A DNA stretch of 64,000 nt from Arachis hypogaea (GCF_003086295.3 NC_092054.1:14333878-14397877), one strand, 5' to 3'; counted from the first letter of the stretch, positions 9,459 through 22,312 are shown. Program-made: numbers and translations. Notes: generated by a model not told the origin, from the sequence alone.

Positions 9459-12170
9459 TCTCCATTCATTGCGCCTGAATTCAAGCCCAGAGGAATAGGA
9501 AGACTGCTGTATGCAACTAAAGAGATTTTTATTTTCCAACAACCCCTGAATTATTATTAAGCAATTATTATCACTAGGTCTATTCAATAGAACCCTTCTT
9601 CTTTTTTTTTTTTTTTTTTTTTTTTGTCTTTAAGTTAGTTTGTTCCTTTTTCTTTCTTTTACCCTTTTTAATGATTTTTAATTTCTAATCATCTGGGGCT
9701 TCTATTTTTTTTTAATAATATTTTTTTGTACAATTATTCACTGTAAAATCCTAGGACCTGATTCTGTATTATTCTCTGGTGCAAAATTCTTATTATTATT
9801 ATTTGGCACCAAATTTGTAAGATATAGTGGCTAATTAAAGAAAATTTTTTTTCTACCACCTTTCATTATCCCCTCTTCACTACTTGTCTACCATTATATA
9901 TATTGCGCTTTTTTATATTTTCATCCATCACAATCACATCAATCCACTAAGAATTTTCGTGGGTATTCATCATTTAATTAAAAATCTAAATCAAATTAAA
10001 GGTCATGTCAATTAATCTCTGCTAAATTGCGCAATCTGGTGGATATGATTCTCACTTTGTGTTGTAACCAGCTGTATTAGTGGGGTCTCTTTCTTTTATA
10101 TTTTGGGTCTGAAAAGTCTAATTACAATGATTAGGACATTTGGTTGGTTAACTTGAGCTGTGGTCAACTTTTGTTGTTATCTTTTCTTGAGGGCATTCTT
10201 GTAATTTTATCCTTCCACCAAAAACAGAAGCTTCTGCCCTTTTTTTAATTACTGTGCAGATAGAAAAATCCATAAACAAAAGCTAGAAGTTAGAAGTTAG
10301 AAACAACTCTTTGAAGTGGACCAAAAATAAATAAATATAAAGCAAAGAACAACTCTTTGAAGGAAAAAAAAATGGACAAATAAAAAAAAAAGTAATTTTT
10401 TTAAAATTTTAAAGTAAATATTTTTAACTAATAAATTTGAGCATAAAAAAGAATCCCAGGTTGGCAAGTGGTGAGATTCTGACTAGGCCCAATGAATCAT
10501 TGAGCTTTTATATAATCTTACCAACTTTTATTATTAACTTGTGAATAGGAAAAAGGAGACTTATAGTGGAGTTCAGGTTTGGAAAGATACACTTAAAATA
10601 TTAATGCTAATCTTTTTTTTCTGATAGGTTGTTAGGAAAAATCCAGTTTTGGGGTTTAACAAAAGATTTATAGGTTGCAATCTAAACGGATTTTATATTC
10701 ATGGGTCTATTATTGGGCTGCAGATTAGTTTTTTTTTAATTTAATTAATTATTTATTAATTTCTGTTTTAATTATTAGCAAGATGCTTTGAATGTGGTGC
10801 TGTATACAGAACAGTTGCACATCATAATGTATTACTATTATGAGATTTGTATCCTATAATACCAAGTTCTTTATTGTTATTATTATTTTAATTTTGAAGA
10901 CATATTAAAAAAATGCAAATAAAAAATGTTAATCTGACAGGGTTGTCTCCAAAAAAATACAAATGCCCAATCATATGACGACGTGTCCGGTGATTGATTC
11001 TTTTATTATTTTATTTCTCTTCCTCCACTCTACATGCTGTTTTATTCTTCTTTCTTCGGAATAATATTTATAACTTTTTTTTTTATATTTATTATCATTA
11101 TTATTATTATTGTGTCAATCACAATGGTAATTAATGAATGGAACATAACCTTAAAAAGGAACATCCAGGGTGGAGTTGTTAGATGATACTTAAAATATTT
11201 AATCCCTTCTCAACATTTTAAACCCAAACCCTCCTTAACAATAATTTTAATTTTCATTTCTTCTATTTGATTATTAGTTCTTCCCTTCTTTTGTTGAATT
11301 TGTATATAATAATAATAATATTTGCCACAAAGGAGTCTCTTTAATCTACACATGGAGACATAGGAGATACATAAGATATCTTTCACTTTTCACATTTTGA
11401 GCTAAAATTTTTTGGGGTTAATTACATTGTTTTCTCTTACAGATTAAACAATATTACACACAAATTTTTTGTTTATAAAGTACTAATGTTTTTGTCCATG
11501 ATAAAACTAAGAAATATAAATATTTTGAAACTACATCGATTTTGTCTTAATATTATATTATAGATTATAGCAGAAAAATTTATAAAATCAAACTACTTTT
11601 ATATAAAAGTCATCGTAGGGGACAAAAGTCTTTGTTGACTAAGAAAATAAGAATTTTTGTAGATAAAAAAAAATCAAATAATAAATTTTTTAGTTATTAT
11701 TTTCTTGTGGAAGAGTTAATTTGTTACTAATAATTAATTTTAATATTTATTATCTAAAACTTGAAAAACTTTAATATGTATATATTTTTATATTTAATTA
11801 AGTGTTACGTCTGTTGCACAAATAAAAATAATTAATTTTTATATTTGTTATTTAAAAATAATTTTCTCTCTCTCTATATATAATTAGATATTAGTATAAA
11901 AAAATTTATATTGATAGTTATAAAATTAACACAATTAATTTTTTTTAAATAATTAAATATTGATTCGAATTATTAATCACAATATCAGTATTTTTTTAAA
12001 ATTATATGTAATAAATATTTGAAGAAAAAAAAGAAAAAATATAAATTAAAAAATACGTATATAATAATATTTTTATGTAAATAATAGTACAATATTATTT
12101 TTAATTATATTTAATTATAAATTTAATGAATTTTTTATGAATTATTTTATTAGTTTTTTTGTAGAATAGA
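9459..12170. other. bHLH 3' flank and gene-free AT-rich region
   Basis: The 3' UTR of the bHLH gene probably covers the first few hundred bases (T22 run at 9604..9625). Beyond it I see no gene on either strand: only (ATT)n and A/T tracts, and no convincing transposon ends. Confidence 0.5.
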
Positions 12171-12509
12171 AAAGTGGAGAAATAGAGAATGAAAAAAAAG
12201 AAAAAGAAAGTGAAAGATAAAGAAGAAAAAGGAAAGAGGGAGTTTGTTAATTTTGGAGGGAAAGATTTTATTTTAATTGTAATGAAATAATATCTCGTAA
12301 CACATTTTGGTTTGTTAAATTAGTAATATAAAATATAAATTATAAGTTATATATATAGAGTGGGAATGGTATAGAGAGAAATAGAGAAGATGAGAGAGGT
12401 AGATAAGAGGATGGAAGAAGAAAATTTATTAATTTTGGAGGAAAATATTTCATCTTAATTTTAATTTTAGTTTTAATATTTTAATTTCAATTTTAATTTT
12501 AATTGTAAT
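12171..12509. repeat. Diverged tandem duplication, purine-rich
   Basis: Two related units: 12171..12300 and 12361..12480. Each has a GA-rich stretch (GGAGAAATAGAGAATGA.. / GAGAGAAATAGAGAAGATGA..) followed by TTAATTTTGGAGG and then TTTTAATTGTAAT-like sequence. It abuts the CACTA end at 12510. No coding content. Confidence 0.4.
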
Positions 12510-12960
12510 CACTATAAGAAAAAGCGTTTTTTTCGACGCCAAAAATCGACGGTTATTTCTACCCCTCGATATTTTTCGACGACTTGCCGTCGATGTTGTA
12601 AAAAAAATTAAAAATAAAATATTAAAATCGATAGCCAGTTCGACGATATTTTTATGATAAATTAACCTTAGTGCTATTATCGTCACATTGTCAACGAACT
12701 AAAGATAGAAAATACTTTTATTTTAAAATCGACAAACATGACGTCGATTTTATTATTTAAAATATCGACAACGTTTACCGTCGATAAATTTAAACAATCT
12801 AAATTGCTTTCTAAAATTAAATAAACAGTATAAATTTAAAATATAAAATAGACGTTTAAAGTGTTACTTTTTTTATAAATTAAAATCGACAAATATACCG
12901 TCTATTTTTATCACTAAAATCACAAATATGCGCGTCCACTTCCTGCCCCCAAATTTCAGA
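12510..12960 (+). mobile_element. End of a CACTA (En/Spm) transposon
   Basis: Begins CACTATAAGAAAAA, the terminus typical of plant CACTA elements, and is followed by many copies of short subterminal motifs built on TCGACG / CGTCGAT (12531..12790) in both orientations, as expected for transposase-binding subterminal repeats. No matching right terminus (..TTCTTATAGTG) was found downstream, so this is a truncated copy. The right limit is where the repeated motif fades near 12920-12960. Confidence 0.65.
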
Positions 12961-14038
12961 AACCAATTCCCCAAATTCCCCAATCCCTTAAGATTAACTA
13001 ATTAATATTACACAATTTCTTTTAGAATAGACGACCAAATTAATTCTCAAAAAATTGTAAATAGGATATTTTGGTCACAATAAATTTTATTCTTTATAAG
13101 TCTTCCATAATTATTTTTATCAAATAGATTAGTCACTTTGTGATTTTAAAAAGGAATTAATTTATTTTAGAATGTATTCTTTAATAATCTAATTGTCTTA
13201 TAATAAAATTTGTTAAGAATTTATTTATCTAATATGCATATTAAAAAATTTTATTGAAAGGAGCAAAAGAACTAATCTATCAAATAATAATAAAAAAATA
13301 AAAATTTATTGAAAACTCAAATATCCAATTTAAAATATTTTTAAGACAAATTTAAATGTTTACTGTTTTTTAGTATTTTAAAAGTACACATTAAGTTTTT
13401 ACATTATTTGATACTTACTAAAATTATTTGCTAATTTTCTGTAGTTCTTGTCATTATTTAACCCTATGACTATGAGTAATAAATATAAATTACCATAAAC
13501 TAAAATTTTGTTTTTACATACATTATGTTTAGTTTAGTGAATAACGTGAAATTGAAGTAATGCCTTATTAATGAAGGTACCATGGGGACCTGATTATTAA
13601 GACGTGCAATTAGATATACATATGAAGCTTTGCCTAAAGTAACTTTTGAATAGAGCAAGAACATTTTATCATATAAATTTTAGGAAATGAAGAGTCGTAT
13701 TCAATATTTCTTTATTGAACAATGTTAGTGCCAAATCCAACCAGAAAACAAGCAATTATATAGGGATTGAATGGCCAATGAAACAAACAAAATAGAGCAG
13801 GGGGCTATATATATCTATAGCTTAATAATCTGACAAGATTGCGTGTGGCAGAGTTTCATATATTTGGTAGTAATTAAAGCTGGTTTTTCAGTACATGAAC
13901 CACCAAGCTTTATATAACTGAATGTCTACTAAGCACTTTTGAAAATTTTGATTTGTTTTTGTTTTTCTTGTTTTCTTTTATTACCCCCTTTTGATAGGAT
14001 GGTAATGAAGTATTGATATAGTAATTAACTATAATTCT
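12961..14038. other. Gene-free AT-rich region
   Basis: No gene or element ends recognised; A/T-rich throughout. Confidence 0.5.
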
Positions 14039-15219
14039 ACAAGCACGGATACTTTATTGAGGTGCTGTCCGCGTGTCGAACATATTTTAAACACGACATT
14101 CATTCATATTCGTCCGACACGTGTGTTTATTGTGTTTAACTGTGTTTTAATAAAAAATAAAAAAAAAATTTCTGGATTCACCTAAATATTATCAGGTGTC
14201 AACGTATCTAGTAGGAGTGTGCATGGCCCAACCCGACTCGAAGACCCGGTCCAGTCCCGAACACTTTAGAAGTTATTTTGGTGTGATTTCACCGAGTCTA
14301 GGATCGGGTAAGGGTCTCAAAAATAAATCCAGTTATTATTTCGAGTCGGGTCCGGACTATGGCTCGGGTCACTCGAAGTCGGCCCGGTGGCCCGGTCATC
14401 ATACACAATTAATATTTTGTGTTATTAGTGATGGATGATGGCTATTCTTATGTGGAATTTAAGTATTATAAACCTTAATATTTATTAGTTATTATAAGAA
14501 TATAAGTTAACGTTTTATGTTTAAAATGCATAAGATTTTAGACTAATGTATAATATTGTGTTATTTATATTGATTTAAATATTTGGTGTTATTAGACAAT
14601 ATTAGTATTGATTATGGTTATGCTTTAATTTTAGAGAAGAGTTGGTTCTTGTTATATTTTTCTAAGTGAATTTTACTATGTCAAATAATGGTTGGAGTCT
14701 TGGAAATTTGGATATTTTCACATGCTAGCTTATAAGGTATCAAGGTAATGTAGTGTTAACAGCCCGGTTTTCACCCGGTATAATCGTGGCCCGAAAGTGT
14801 ATAGGTTTCATCGGGTTTAGGGCCGGGTTCAGGTCTAATAAATAGGCCCGGTATATATTTCGAGCCGGATCTGGGTCACATCAAACCCGGTTTCACCCGG
14901 CCCATGCACACCCCTAATATCTAATCTTATTTTTAATATGTATTCTTGAAATGCATTTAAAAATAATATATATTATTATTTATTAAAACAAAAAATATTT
15001 TAAATACTTTTATATAGTTAAAAGAAAACATTAAAAATAGTTAAAAAATTATTTTATATTTTAATACCAATAAAATATAAAAAATTTATTGTAATTTATC
15101 TAAAAAATATTTTATATTTTATATATATGCCGTGTTCCAATATCTTATAAAATTTTAAAATCTGTGTGTCTGCATGTCTCGTGTCGTATTGTGTTCCGTA
15201 TCCATGTCAGTGTTTGTAC
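14039..15219. mobile_element. Possible DNA-transposon derivative with GGATAC ends
   Basis: Left end ACAAGCACGGATAC and right end (minus strand) ACAAACACTGACATGGATAC are similar inverted sequences, each followed by GTGTCG/ACGACAC-containing subterminal sequence. The 705-bp hAT MITE at 14212..14916 is inserted in it. A related block in the opposite orientation occurs at 17440..17755. The TSD is not clear. Confidence 0.4.
14212..14916. mobile_element. hAT-type MITE
   Basis: Starts TAGGAGTGTGCATGG and ends CCATGCACACCCCTA, inverted copies of one another. The flanking octamers GTATCTAG (14204..14211) and ATATCTAA (14917..14924) agree at 6 of 8 positions, fitting an aged 8-bp hAT target duplication. 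The interior is built of GGCCCGG/CCGGGTC words; the small ORF at 14196..14438 is part of this and is not a gene. Confidence 0.75.
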
Positions 15220-15225
15220 CGCTAC

Positions 15226-15676
15226 ATAACAATTAATGTTCTAAAAATCAAATTCAACCACTTGATTGGACCAATTAAATTAAAAGTTATTTAATTATGC
15301 AGTTCGATTAATAAGTTAAAACGGCTTATTTAAATTTTTTTTGTAAATCGCTAAATCCGTTGAAAATTGGTTGATCAAACCAAATAAAAAATTAGCCTGT
15401 TTTTAAAATTTTTTCTATAATTATGACATTTTTTAAATTTCTCTAACAAACTATTCAAGTCTATTAATTTTTTTTTTATATATATAATAAATTATCGTTA
15501 TCTTTTATATTATAACATAATATATTCAATTTAAATTAAATATATATTAAAAATAAAAATATATAAAATAAATTTATTTTTCAAACAAAAAAAATTTACG
15601 AATTAAGATATAACTAAACTAATATTTTTTTTGGTTTGGTTATTTTTTATTATTTTATAACAAAAAATATATAATA

Positions 15677-15725
<49 letters not shown>

Positions 15726-15993
15726 AGATTTGACTGTTTTCTTTTAAATTTTAACTCTTGTTATATTTGTATGAGATTATAAAATTTTAGTTGATTTTAC
15801 ACTTTTAATTTATCATTTTAAAAATTCATATTAGCATATATTTACGTTTTTGTCTATTTATTTATGATTTTATACATTATTATTTATTATAATTTAATTA
15901 TTTCGATTGAATTACAATTAAATGGATTAAATCTCAAAATTGACAAACTAGTAGTTAAAATGGTTTGATAATCGATTTTTAGAATCTTGATAA
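15226..15993. mobile_element. Possible hAT-like non-autonomous element
   Basis: Near 15237 the sequence TTCTAAAAATCAAATTCAACC is mirrored on the minus strand near 15985 by TTCTAAAAATCGATTATCAAACC. It contains an (AT)n microsatellite at about 15682..15722. No TSD is secure. Confidence 0.4.
15682..15722. repeat. (AT)n microsatellite
   Basis: About 20 uninterrupted AT dinucleotides; likely length-polymorphic. Confidence 0.9.
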
Positions 15994-16583
15994 CAATAGA
16001 AAAATATTATGTATTCTTATTTTATTTTGTGTCTTGATTTATATGCACTTTATATCATCATGATCAAAATAATGTAAGAGTTATATGAGAGAAATTTCAC
16101 ACTTTTATTAATAGTAAAAGAAGTTATTAATTCAATTCATCATATATAATAAACCAATCACGTTATATAAACACTAAAAACCAATCGATAATCGTATATG
16201 GATACATATTTAGCTTTTATTATATATGAAAAGTTTAATTATGTTTGTTTATTTTACTATTATAGTTTGATTATGCTAGTGTGAAAAGGTTGCTAGCAAA
16301 GCAACGGGTGACTCCACAAATGATAGGTAACACTAATATCATACGCTTTATCTAAAAGAACTAATAGACATAAATGCGAGATATTTGTCTTCTATTCTAC
16401 ATGATCAATAGTTACGATACGAAAAGTTTGGTCATGCAAATATCAAATTCATTTTTGAGTAGTTATCTCAAAAAGAGTTTGTAAAAAGATCTCAAATTAT
16501 GCAAGAAATGGCAAAAAAAAAAAGGGGGTTTGTTGAAAGAGACAAAAAAAATTTACAAGAAATGACAAAAATTATACTTTTAG
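15994..16583. other. Gene-free AT-rich region
   Basis: No gene, RNA gene or element terminus recognised. Confidence 0.45.
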
Positions 16584-16598
16584 AATGTAATTATCAAA

Positions 16599-16879
16599 CC
16601 AACTTGGTTTAATTGAATAGTCAGTTCACTCGTCCACTTAAGTAAGTGTTAAGGGATTTGAATATCGTCTTGTGCATGCAGTAATCAATTGGTCAGCAGC
16701 CAATAAGTAATAGCTCAAATGACATAGTCTTCTCATACTCAATTAAGAGGTTGCGGGTTCGAGTCTCATATCTTTGGTAAAAAAAAAATCAATTGGTCAG
16801 CAACAGACCCTTAAATGAAGATGAGATCGACAACGGATTAGTCTTTCACCTGTCGAGTTAGGAAATTCTGTGAAAAAAA
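16599..16879 (+). mobile_element. Au-like SINE interrupted by a second SINE
   Basis: A tRNA-derived SINE of about 177 bp once the inner insertion is removed. It starts CCAACTTGGTTTAATTGAAT (decayed box A), has the decayed box B GGATTTGAATATC near 16653, then CTTGTGCATGCAG, and after the interruption ACAGACCCTTAAATG and a terminal A-run. It is flanked by a perfect 15-bp TSD AATGTAATTATCAAA at 16584..16598 and 16880..16894. Another copy lies at 18367..18554 in reverse orientation. Confidence 0.85.
16699..16786 (+). mobile_element. 88-bp short SINE nested in the Au-like SINE
   Basis: Flanked by a perfect 16-bp direct repeat AATCAATTGGTCAGCA (16683..16698 and 16787..16802), which is itself host SINE sequence duplicated on insertion. 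It contains a box-A-like TAGCTCAAATG, a good box B GGTTCGAGTC, and ends GGTAAAAAAAAA. The body is only about 88 bp; a diverged copy of the same length is at 2582..2670. Confidence 0.8.
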
Positions 16880-16894
16880 AATGTAATTATCAAA

Positions 16895-17439
16895 ACTATT
16901 ATGAGTTGAGATAGTAATACAATGTTACATTTAAAATAGAATCATCATAAGACCAATACTTATATTAATAACTATGAATTTTAGAAAGGAAAAAAATCTA
17001 GCATATTATATTTTCATGTCTTTGGATCACATTATTTATTCTTAATAGAAGAGATTAGTCAAGTTTGATGCTAATTTTGATGATGGTGTATTTTTAAGAT
17101 ATTTTTTAAGTATCCAAGACTTACAAGTGAGTCTTCAAATTGATAATTTCTACGTTCTTTATTTGATAGTTTGGTCATAATGTCAAGCCATGCATAGTAG
17201 ATAACATATTTCCCCTTTTTAATTTCTTTAATTTTTTGTTATCTTCTATTATTCGTGTCTCTCAATTTGTTGTTTCTTGAATTTTCATTATTAGGCTTTA
17301 AATTTGTGTGTTTTAGTGTTTTACTTTTATTAGATAGAAGTAGATCATGGCCAATTGACCATGCTTCTCTCTTACTCTATTATTTCTATGGTCAATATCA
17401 TTTTACCAGTGATAAAATTTTTTAATATATGATAAAATT
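16895..17439. other. Gene-free region
   Basis: Nothing recognised apart from AT-rich sequence and short pyrimidine runs. Confidence 0.45.
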
Positions 17440-17755
17440 TTAAATCTTTATAAAATATAGAAGTACGATATATATATAATATAAAATAATTTTTAGATAA
17501 ATTATAATAATATTTTGATATTTTATGAATATTAAAATATAAATTAATTTTTAATTATAAAATTTTTTAAAATATTTTTTAGTTTTAATGATATTTTATT
17601 TAATTGTATTTAAGTGTATCAAATGTGTTCGAATTTTATTTTTTATTTTTTTGGATATAGAAAATATACATGTCGGATATTAATGAATGTCGTCATATTT
17701 CAAAATAAGTCCAACACGCAGTAAATTTACAAAGTGTCTGTGTTTCTTAACTCTT
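17440..17755. repeat. Fragment related to the element at 14039..15219
   Basis: At 17670..17740 the sequence (TGTCGGATATTAATGAATG, GTCGTCATATTTCAAAATAA, then CCAACACGC) matches the inverse complement of 14072..14128. The remainder is AT-rich and similar in character to the right part of that element. Confidence 0.4.
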
Positions 17756-18350
17756 AATAGTATATTTAAAAATCTTCTTAAACAAACTAAAAGTTCAAAT
17801 ATAATTAATATTTTGAAAACATTGAAAACCCAATATTTCTTTTTTTTTTAAAGACGTTTACGAAGATACTTTTAAAAAGTACATAATTTTCCTTTCTTTC
17901 CCACTGTTATTGTACTATAAATCACATTTGCTAGACAAATCAACTGCAACTACTAATGGAAGAAAATTCTAAAAAATAAAATAAAATCTAAAAGCTTTTT
18001 TTAACTAACATGGGTCTTCAATTTCCCTAATAACTAGAGATAGAAAAAATTTGCAGTTCAATGGTCATAATCATATACTGAAAGAGGAGGGGAAATTGAA
18101 AAAAAAGCTTTTTTATATTTTTATTTTTAAAAACATGTTCTCTCTCGTGAACCAAGCTTTAAAATTGCCCCACTAAAACGATGAGAAAATGAGACCCTAC
18201 CAAACATGAATGTCTTGAGAGATTTATAAGGCACCATAATGATCATTAGGGTAGGTACCCTACACTACTAAGCAAACAAATCACTATTATGTATTATCAC
18301 CCACTTGGCCACTTCCCACTTTCATTTTGAAATTGGGACCCTTTACCCTT
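17756..18350. other. Gene-free region
   Basis: No gene or transposon terminus recognised. Confidence 0.45.
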
Positions 18351-18366
18351 ATTTTTATATTTATTT

Positions 18367-18554
18367 ATTTATTTATTTATTTATTTTTTGTTTTTTACAG
18401 TATCTTCCAGTCCGGCAGGTCAAAAACTAATTCGCTATAATACTGAGCTCCATTTAAGGGTTTGTCGCTGGCCAATGAATTGTTGCATACACAAGGCAGG
18501 ATTCGAACCCCCAACACTTACTTAAGCAGACTAATACTAGACCAACCCAATTTA
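18367..18554 (-). mobile_element. Au-like SINE, reverse orientation
   Basis: On the minus strand it reads GGGTTGGTCTAGTATTAG (box A), GTGTTGGGGGTTCGAATCC (box B), CTTGTGTATGC, CCCTTAAATGGAGCTC and ends in A-rich sequence containing (AAAT)n. Flanking TSD ATTTTTATATTTATTT at 18351..18366 and 18555..18570. The boxes are better kept than in the copy at 16599. The ORF 18462..18644 overlapping it is not a gene. Confidence 0.8.
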
Positions 18555-18570
18555 ATTTTTATATTTATTT

Positions 18571-19448
18571 TTTATCTCTCACCTTTTTGTTTTTTTGTCA
18601 TGATTTTTATCTCTCACCTTAGGGTGGAGGGACAAAGAGAATAATCAAATTTTTGGGCTTTGAGTAAGTAACTTTATTTTTCCTCTACCTGTTGGAGTTG
18701 GAAAAACCAAAAGCCCTATGGGAAAAAAAAAAACCTAATTTGCTTTACCTACCTACCTACCATTATTTCGTAACCACAAGATTTTTGCATGAATCACTGT
18801 TTTGCATTTATAAAATTAGTTCATTGATAAAATTCTTTTTCAAAATTTGATGATTATCTTATTTTAAACCATCCTTCCCATGCATGTATCTTTAACTTAT
18901 TCAAGTTTAATTTTTATGTTCAGACAGAAAAAAAAAAAGAAAAAGAACAGGTATAATCTGTATTCTCAAACACGAATGAAAAAAAAAATTGTGACAACTA
19001 ATTTAAAAACTTTAAGATAATGAAATAAGGGATTTTTTATGGGTAAGAATGCACTAAGCGTACAGTAAATTCATAAATTTTTTTCCATTGATTTTAGTTA
19101 GAAGTGTTTACCCAACATATTCATGAATCTAGGAAAATCAAGGGAAGATTTAAACAAATTAGATTTGTGAAAAAAAATTTTAGGACTTAGGAGTGTATAA
19201 TTTACACATAAGCCACAGCAAGACAAAATATATAGAAGGCAAGTTCGTCATAAGAGAAAAAAATAATATAGAAGTAAAAATTGGAGAAAACATCTTACCA
19301 AAAATAAATAATTTAAATATCTTGGACTGAATATAATTTAACTCACAGTAAGATGTTGCAGCCTCAAAGTGTGATGATCTCTCGATAATAAAAATTTTTT
19401 ATTTTTTTTTCTTATTCTTTCATAGTTTTATTACCTTATTCATGATAC
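18571..19448. other. Gene-free flank of copia element A
   Basis: AT-rich; no gene recognised. It runs up to the 5' LTR of element A. Confidence 0.45.
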
Positions 19449-19779
19449 TATTGGAAAATAGAAGTGTTAGCTCCTTGATAATATAATAGAATTCAGTTAG
19501 CAAGCTAAGTCACTTGTATTTATTTGTTAGTTAGTTAAAAAAATTAGCTTAGTAATGTAGAATAGATGGTTAGATATATAGTTCATATAATTAGCTATTA
19601 GTTAAGCATTTTTATGATTTGTATATAAGAAAAGCTTGTAACTGATGTAAGTGTGATTCATTATTCTAATAAATCAGAATTCATTTAAGAAGCTCTCAAA
19701 ACTTTGCTCTAGCAATCTCCTCGCTCTCACCAAATCATCATCAAGTTCTTTCTCTGTTATCTGAGACAAAACTTTAACA
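19449..19779 (+). repeat. 5' LTR of copia element A
   Basis: 331 bp, pairs with 38647..38969. The terminal TG has become TA (TATTGGAAAATAG against TGTTAGAAAATAG); it ends ACA. It contains AATAATATAA-rich sequence and a possible polyadenylation region. Confidence 0.85.
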
Positions 19780-19904
19780 TGTTGCAGTGAGCGTGAACGA
19801 TTACAGAGATCTATGAGTACCTTTCACCATTCAATGTTTAATTTCTTTGTGAATTCTGATACTATGGTTCAAGCCCAATTTCGGCGAACGCACAGGAAAG
19901 AACG

Positions 19905-22312
19905 ATGGATCAAACAAACCCAGAGAATCAACAATTCACTGTGTCAGATTTTCAAAAGTTTGTAAAAATGATGGCACAATTTTCATCGTTTCAATCACAA
20001 GCTGCAAAGACGAGCACTAGCCTCAATCAAGACCCATCGAGTCCCTTTTTTTCTACACCTTAGAGAGAATCCAGGTACCGTTCTTATTTCAATTCCATTA
20101 TCAAACCAGAATTACCATTCTTGGGCCCGATCTATGTGAATTGCTTTAAAATCGAAAAATAAGATCAAACTTATGGATGGATCTCTTCCGAAACCTTATG
20201 AAAATGATAGTACTTTCAATGCTTCGGATAGATCCAATACGATAGTACTTTTTTGGCTTCATGTGTCTTTGAGTCAAGAAATCTTACAAAGTGTATTATG
20301 GTGTAATTATGCCTATGAGCTTTGGACTGACTTGAAGCATAGGTTTTACGAATGAGATATTTTTAGGATAGCTGGATTACAATAAGATTTGTTCATAATG
20401 AGACAAGAAAAAATGTCGATCACATCCTATTTTACTAAACTAAAAAGAATTTGGGAAGAGTTAGATGAATTTAGAACCATTTCTCTATGCAAGTGTGTTG
20501 AGACATGTTCTTGTGGACTTAGAGTGATGAAAGGTTATAAGAAGCAAACGAATATCATTTGTTTTTTAAGAGGACTTAATGAGCAATACGCTACTATAAA
20601 GTTCCAAATAATGTTGATGAAGTCCCTCCATGATGTAGCTACAATTTTCTCATTACTTTTGCAACAAAAATGGCAGATGAACCAAGCTAAAATTATGAAT
20701 TTTAAAGCTATGATCAATGCAGTAGGGAGCAACCCAATTTCCAGCAATAGAGGAAGAGAAAGGGGTTGTGGAGTATTTGGTAGATGAAGAGGTCGAGCAT
20801 CTATAAAGATGTGCTCGCACTGTGTCAAAACTGGCCACTTGGTTGATAATTGTTACCACAAACATGGGTTCCCCCCACACACGCAAAGAACTGAAAAAGG
20901 AGCAAACATTAACAACCTAATAGTTTCTGCAATTAATGATGAAAACAACAACATGACTTCAACTCAGGAGGAAGAGAGTCAAAATTTCGAAGAATTATTT
21001 TCCGAAGATAAGAAAAAAGCAATAATTGCCTTGTTTCAACATCATACACAAGTCCCTGCTCATAATATTAATTCGGCAACAACAGTACTGGCCCCATCCT
21101 CAGGTATTTTTCAAATACTTTCTTCTTACACTCACACAGACTTTTCTCACAAATGGATCTTAGACACAGGAGCCACCACTCATGTGTCATTCTCTAAAAT
21201 TCTTCCAATCACATAGTGTTATTAATCCAGAGATCATAAAGATGCCAAATGGTTCACAGACTATTTCAACCATATGTGGAACAGTTTATTTTTCCATTGA
21301 ATTCTATCTCACTGATGTTCTATATGTTCCCAGTTTTTCATTCAATATAATTTCTATTTATAAGGATACTAATGCTATGTCTTACCAATTTTTATTCAAT
21401 CACATAAAACGTGAGGTGCATGATCAGCTTTCATCGAAGATGATTGGAGCATCTAAAATGAAAAAGGGTATGTATATACTAGAAGAAAAGAATCAAGAGG
21501 AGGCAGCATTAGACCTACGAGCATCTAAAAACAGTTAGATCACAAACACAATAAAGCACACAAGCACAGTGATTCCCTCTGATGATCCTGATTTATGGCA
21601 CTGCAAGTTAGGATACATTTCACTTGATAGGTTGAAAATAATGAAAAATGATTTTTCTATGTTAGTTCATTCAAAAACTGACATTCCTTGTGATTTTTTT
21701 CACTTTTCAAAATAAAAACGCTTACTATTTTATCTCAGTAAAAATAAATCAAAATACTTGTTTAAACTACTTCATGTTGACATATGAGGGCCATTAGCCA
21801 CTCCTTCAATGGATGGATATAAATATTTCGTAATCATTGTAGAGGATAGCAGCAGATTTCTACGGTTTCAATTCATGAAGTAAAAAATAGAAACAACTCA
21901 CCTTTTAAAATAATTTATTTTGATGGCTTAGACTCAATTCAATACTCATGTTAAGTGTGTTAGGTCTGATAACGGGAGTGAATTTAAACTCAACCAATTT
22001 TTTATAGAAAAGAAGATCTTTCACCACACATCTTGTGTTGAGATATTTCAATAAGATGGGGTAGTGAAAAGAAAACACCAAAAAATCCTCAATATAACTA
22101 GAGCACTTTTATTTAAATCCAGCTTGCCTAAATATTTTTGGGATTATATAGCTGCATATGCTACATATATCATCAATAGAGTGCCAAGTTCAATATTAAA
22201 AGATAAAAGTCCTTTTCAGATCTTATACAAAAAAATTGCCATTAATTCAACATTTCAAAGTTTTTGGTTGCCTCACATTTACCTCTACTTTGACATAAAA
22301 AAAATTAGATAA
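19905..22312 (+). pseudogene. Element A gag, protease and integrase remnant
   Basis: Translation in successive frames gives: a gag N-terminus from the ATG at 19905; a UBN2/DUF4219-like gag domain (20100..20787, WTDLKHRF and SITSYFTKLKRIWEELDEF); a zinc knuckle at 20812..20853 with intact C-x2-C-x4-H-x4-C (CSHCVKTGHLVDNC); a protease site WILDTGATTHVS near 21153; a GAG-pre-integrase segment (LWHCKLGYISLDRL) near 21592; and an integrase core from about 21820 (IIVEDSSRF, VRSDNGSEF) to 22312. At least seven stops or frameshifts break it, for example TAG at 20060, TGA at 20353 and TAG near 21537. The family would make virus-like particles and integrate cDNA; this copy cannot. Confidence 0.8.

Noticed and set aside
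14196..14438. 80-codon ORF
   Set aside because: It is the CCCGGTC-rich end of a hAT MITE.
16755..16775. tRNA gene suggested by GGTTCGAGTC
   Set aside because: Only promoter boxes are tRNA-like; no cloverleaf, and the unit has a poly(A) tail and TSD, so it is a SINE. The same applies to 18490..18540.
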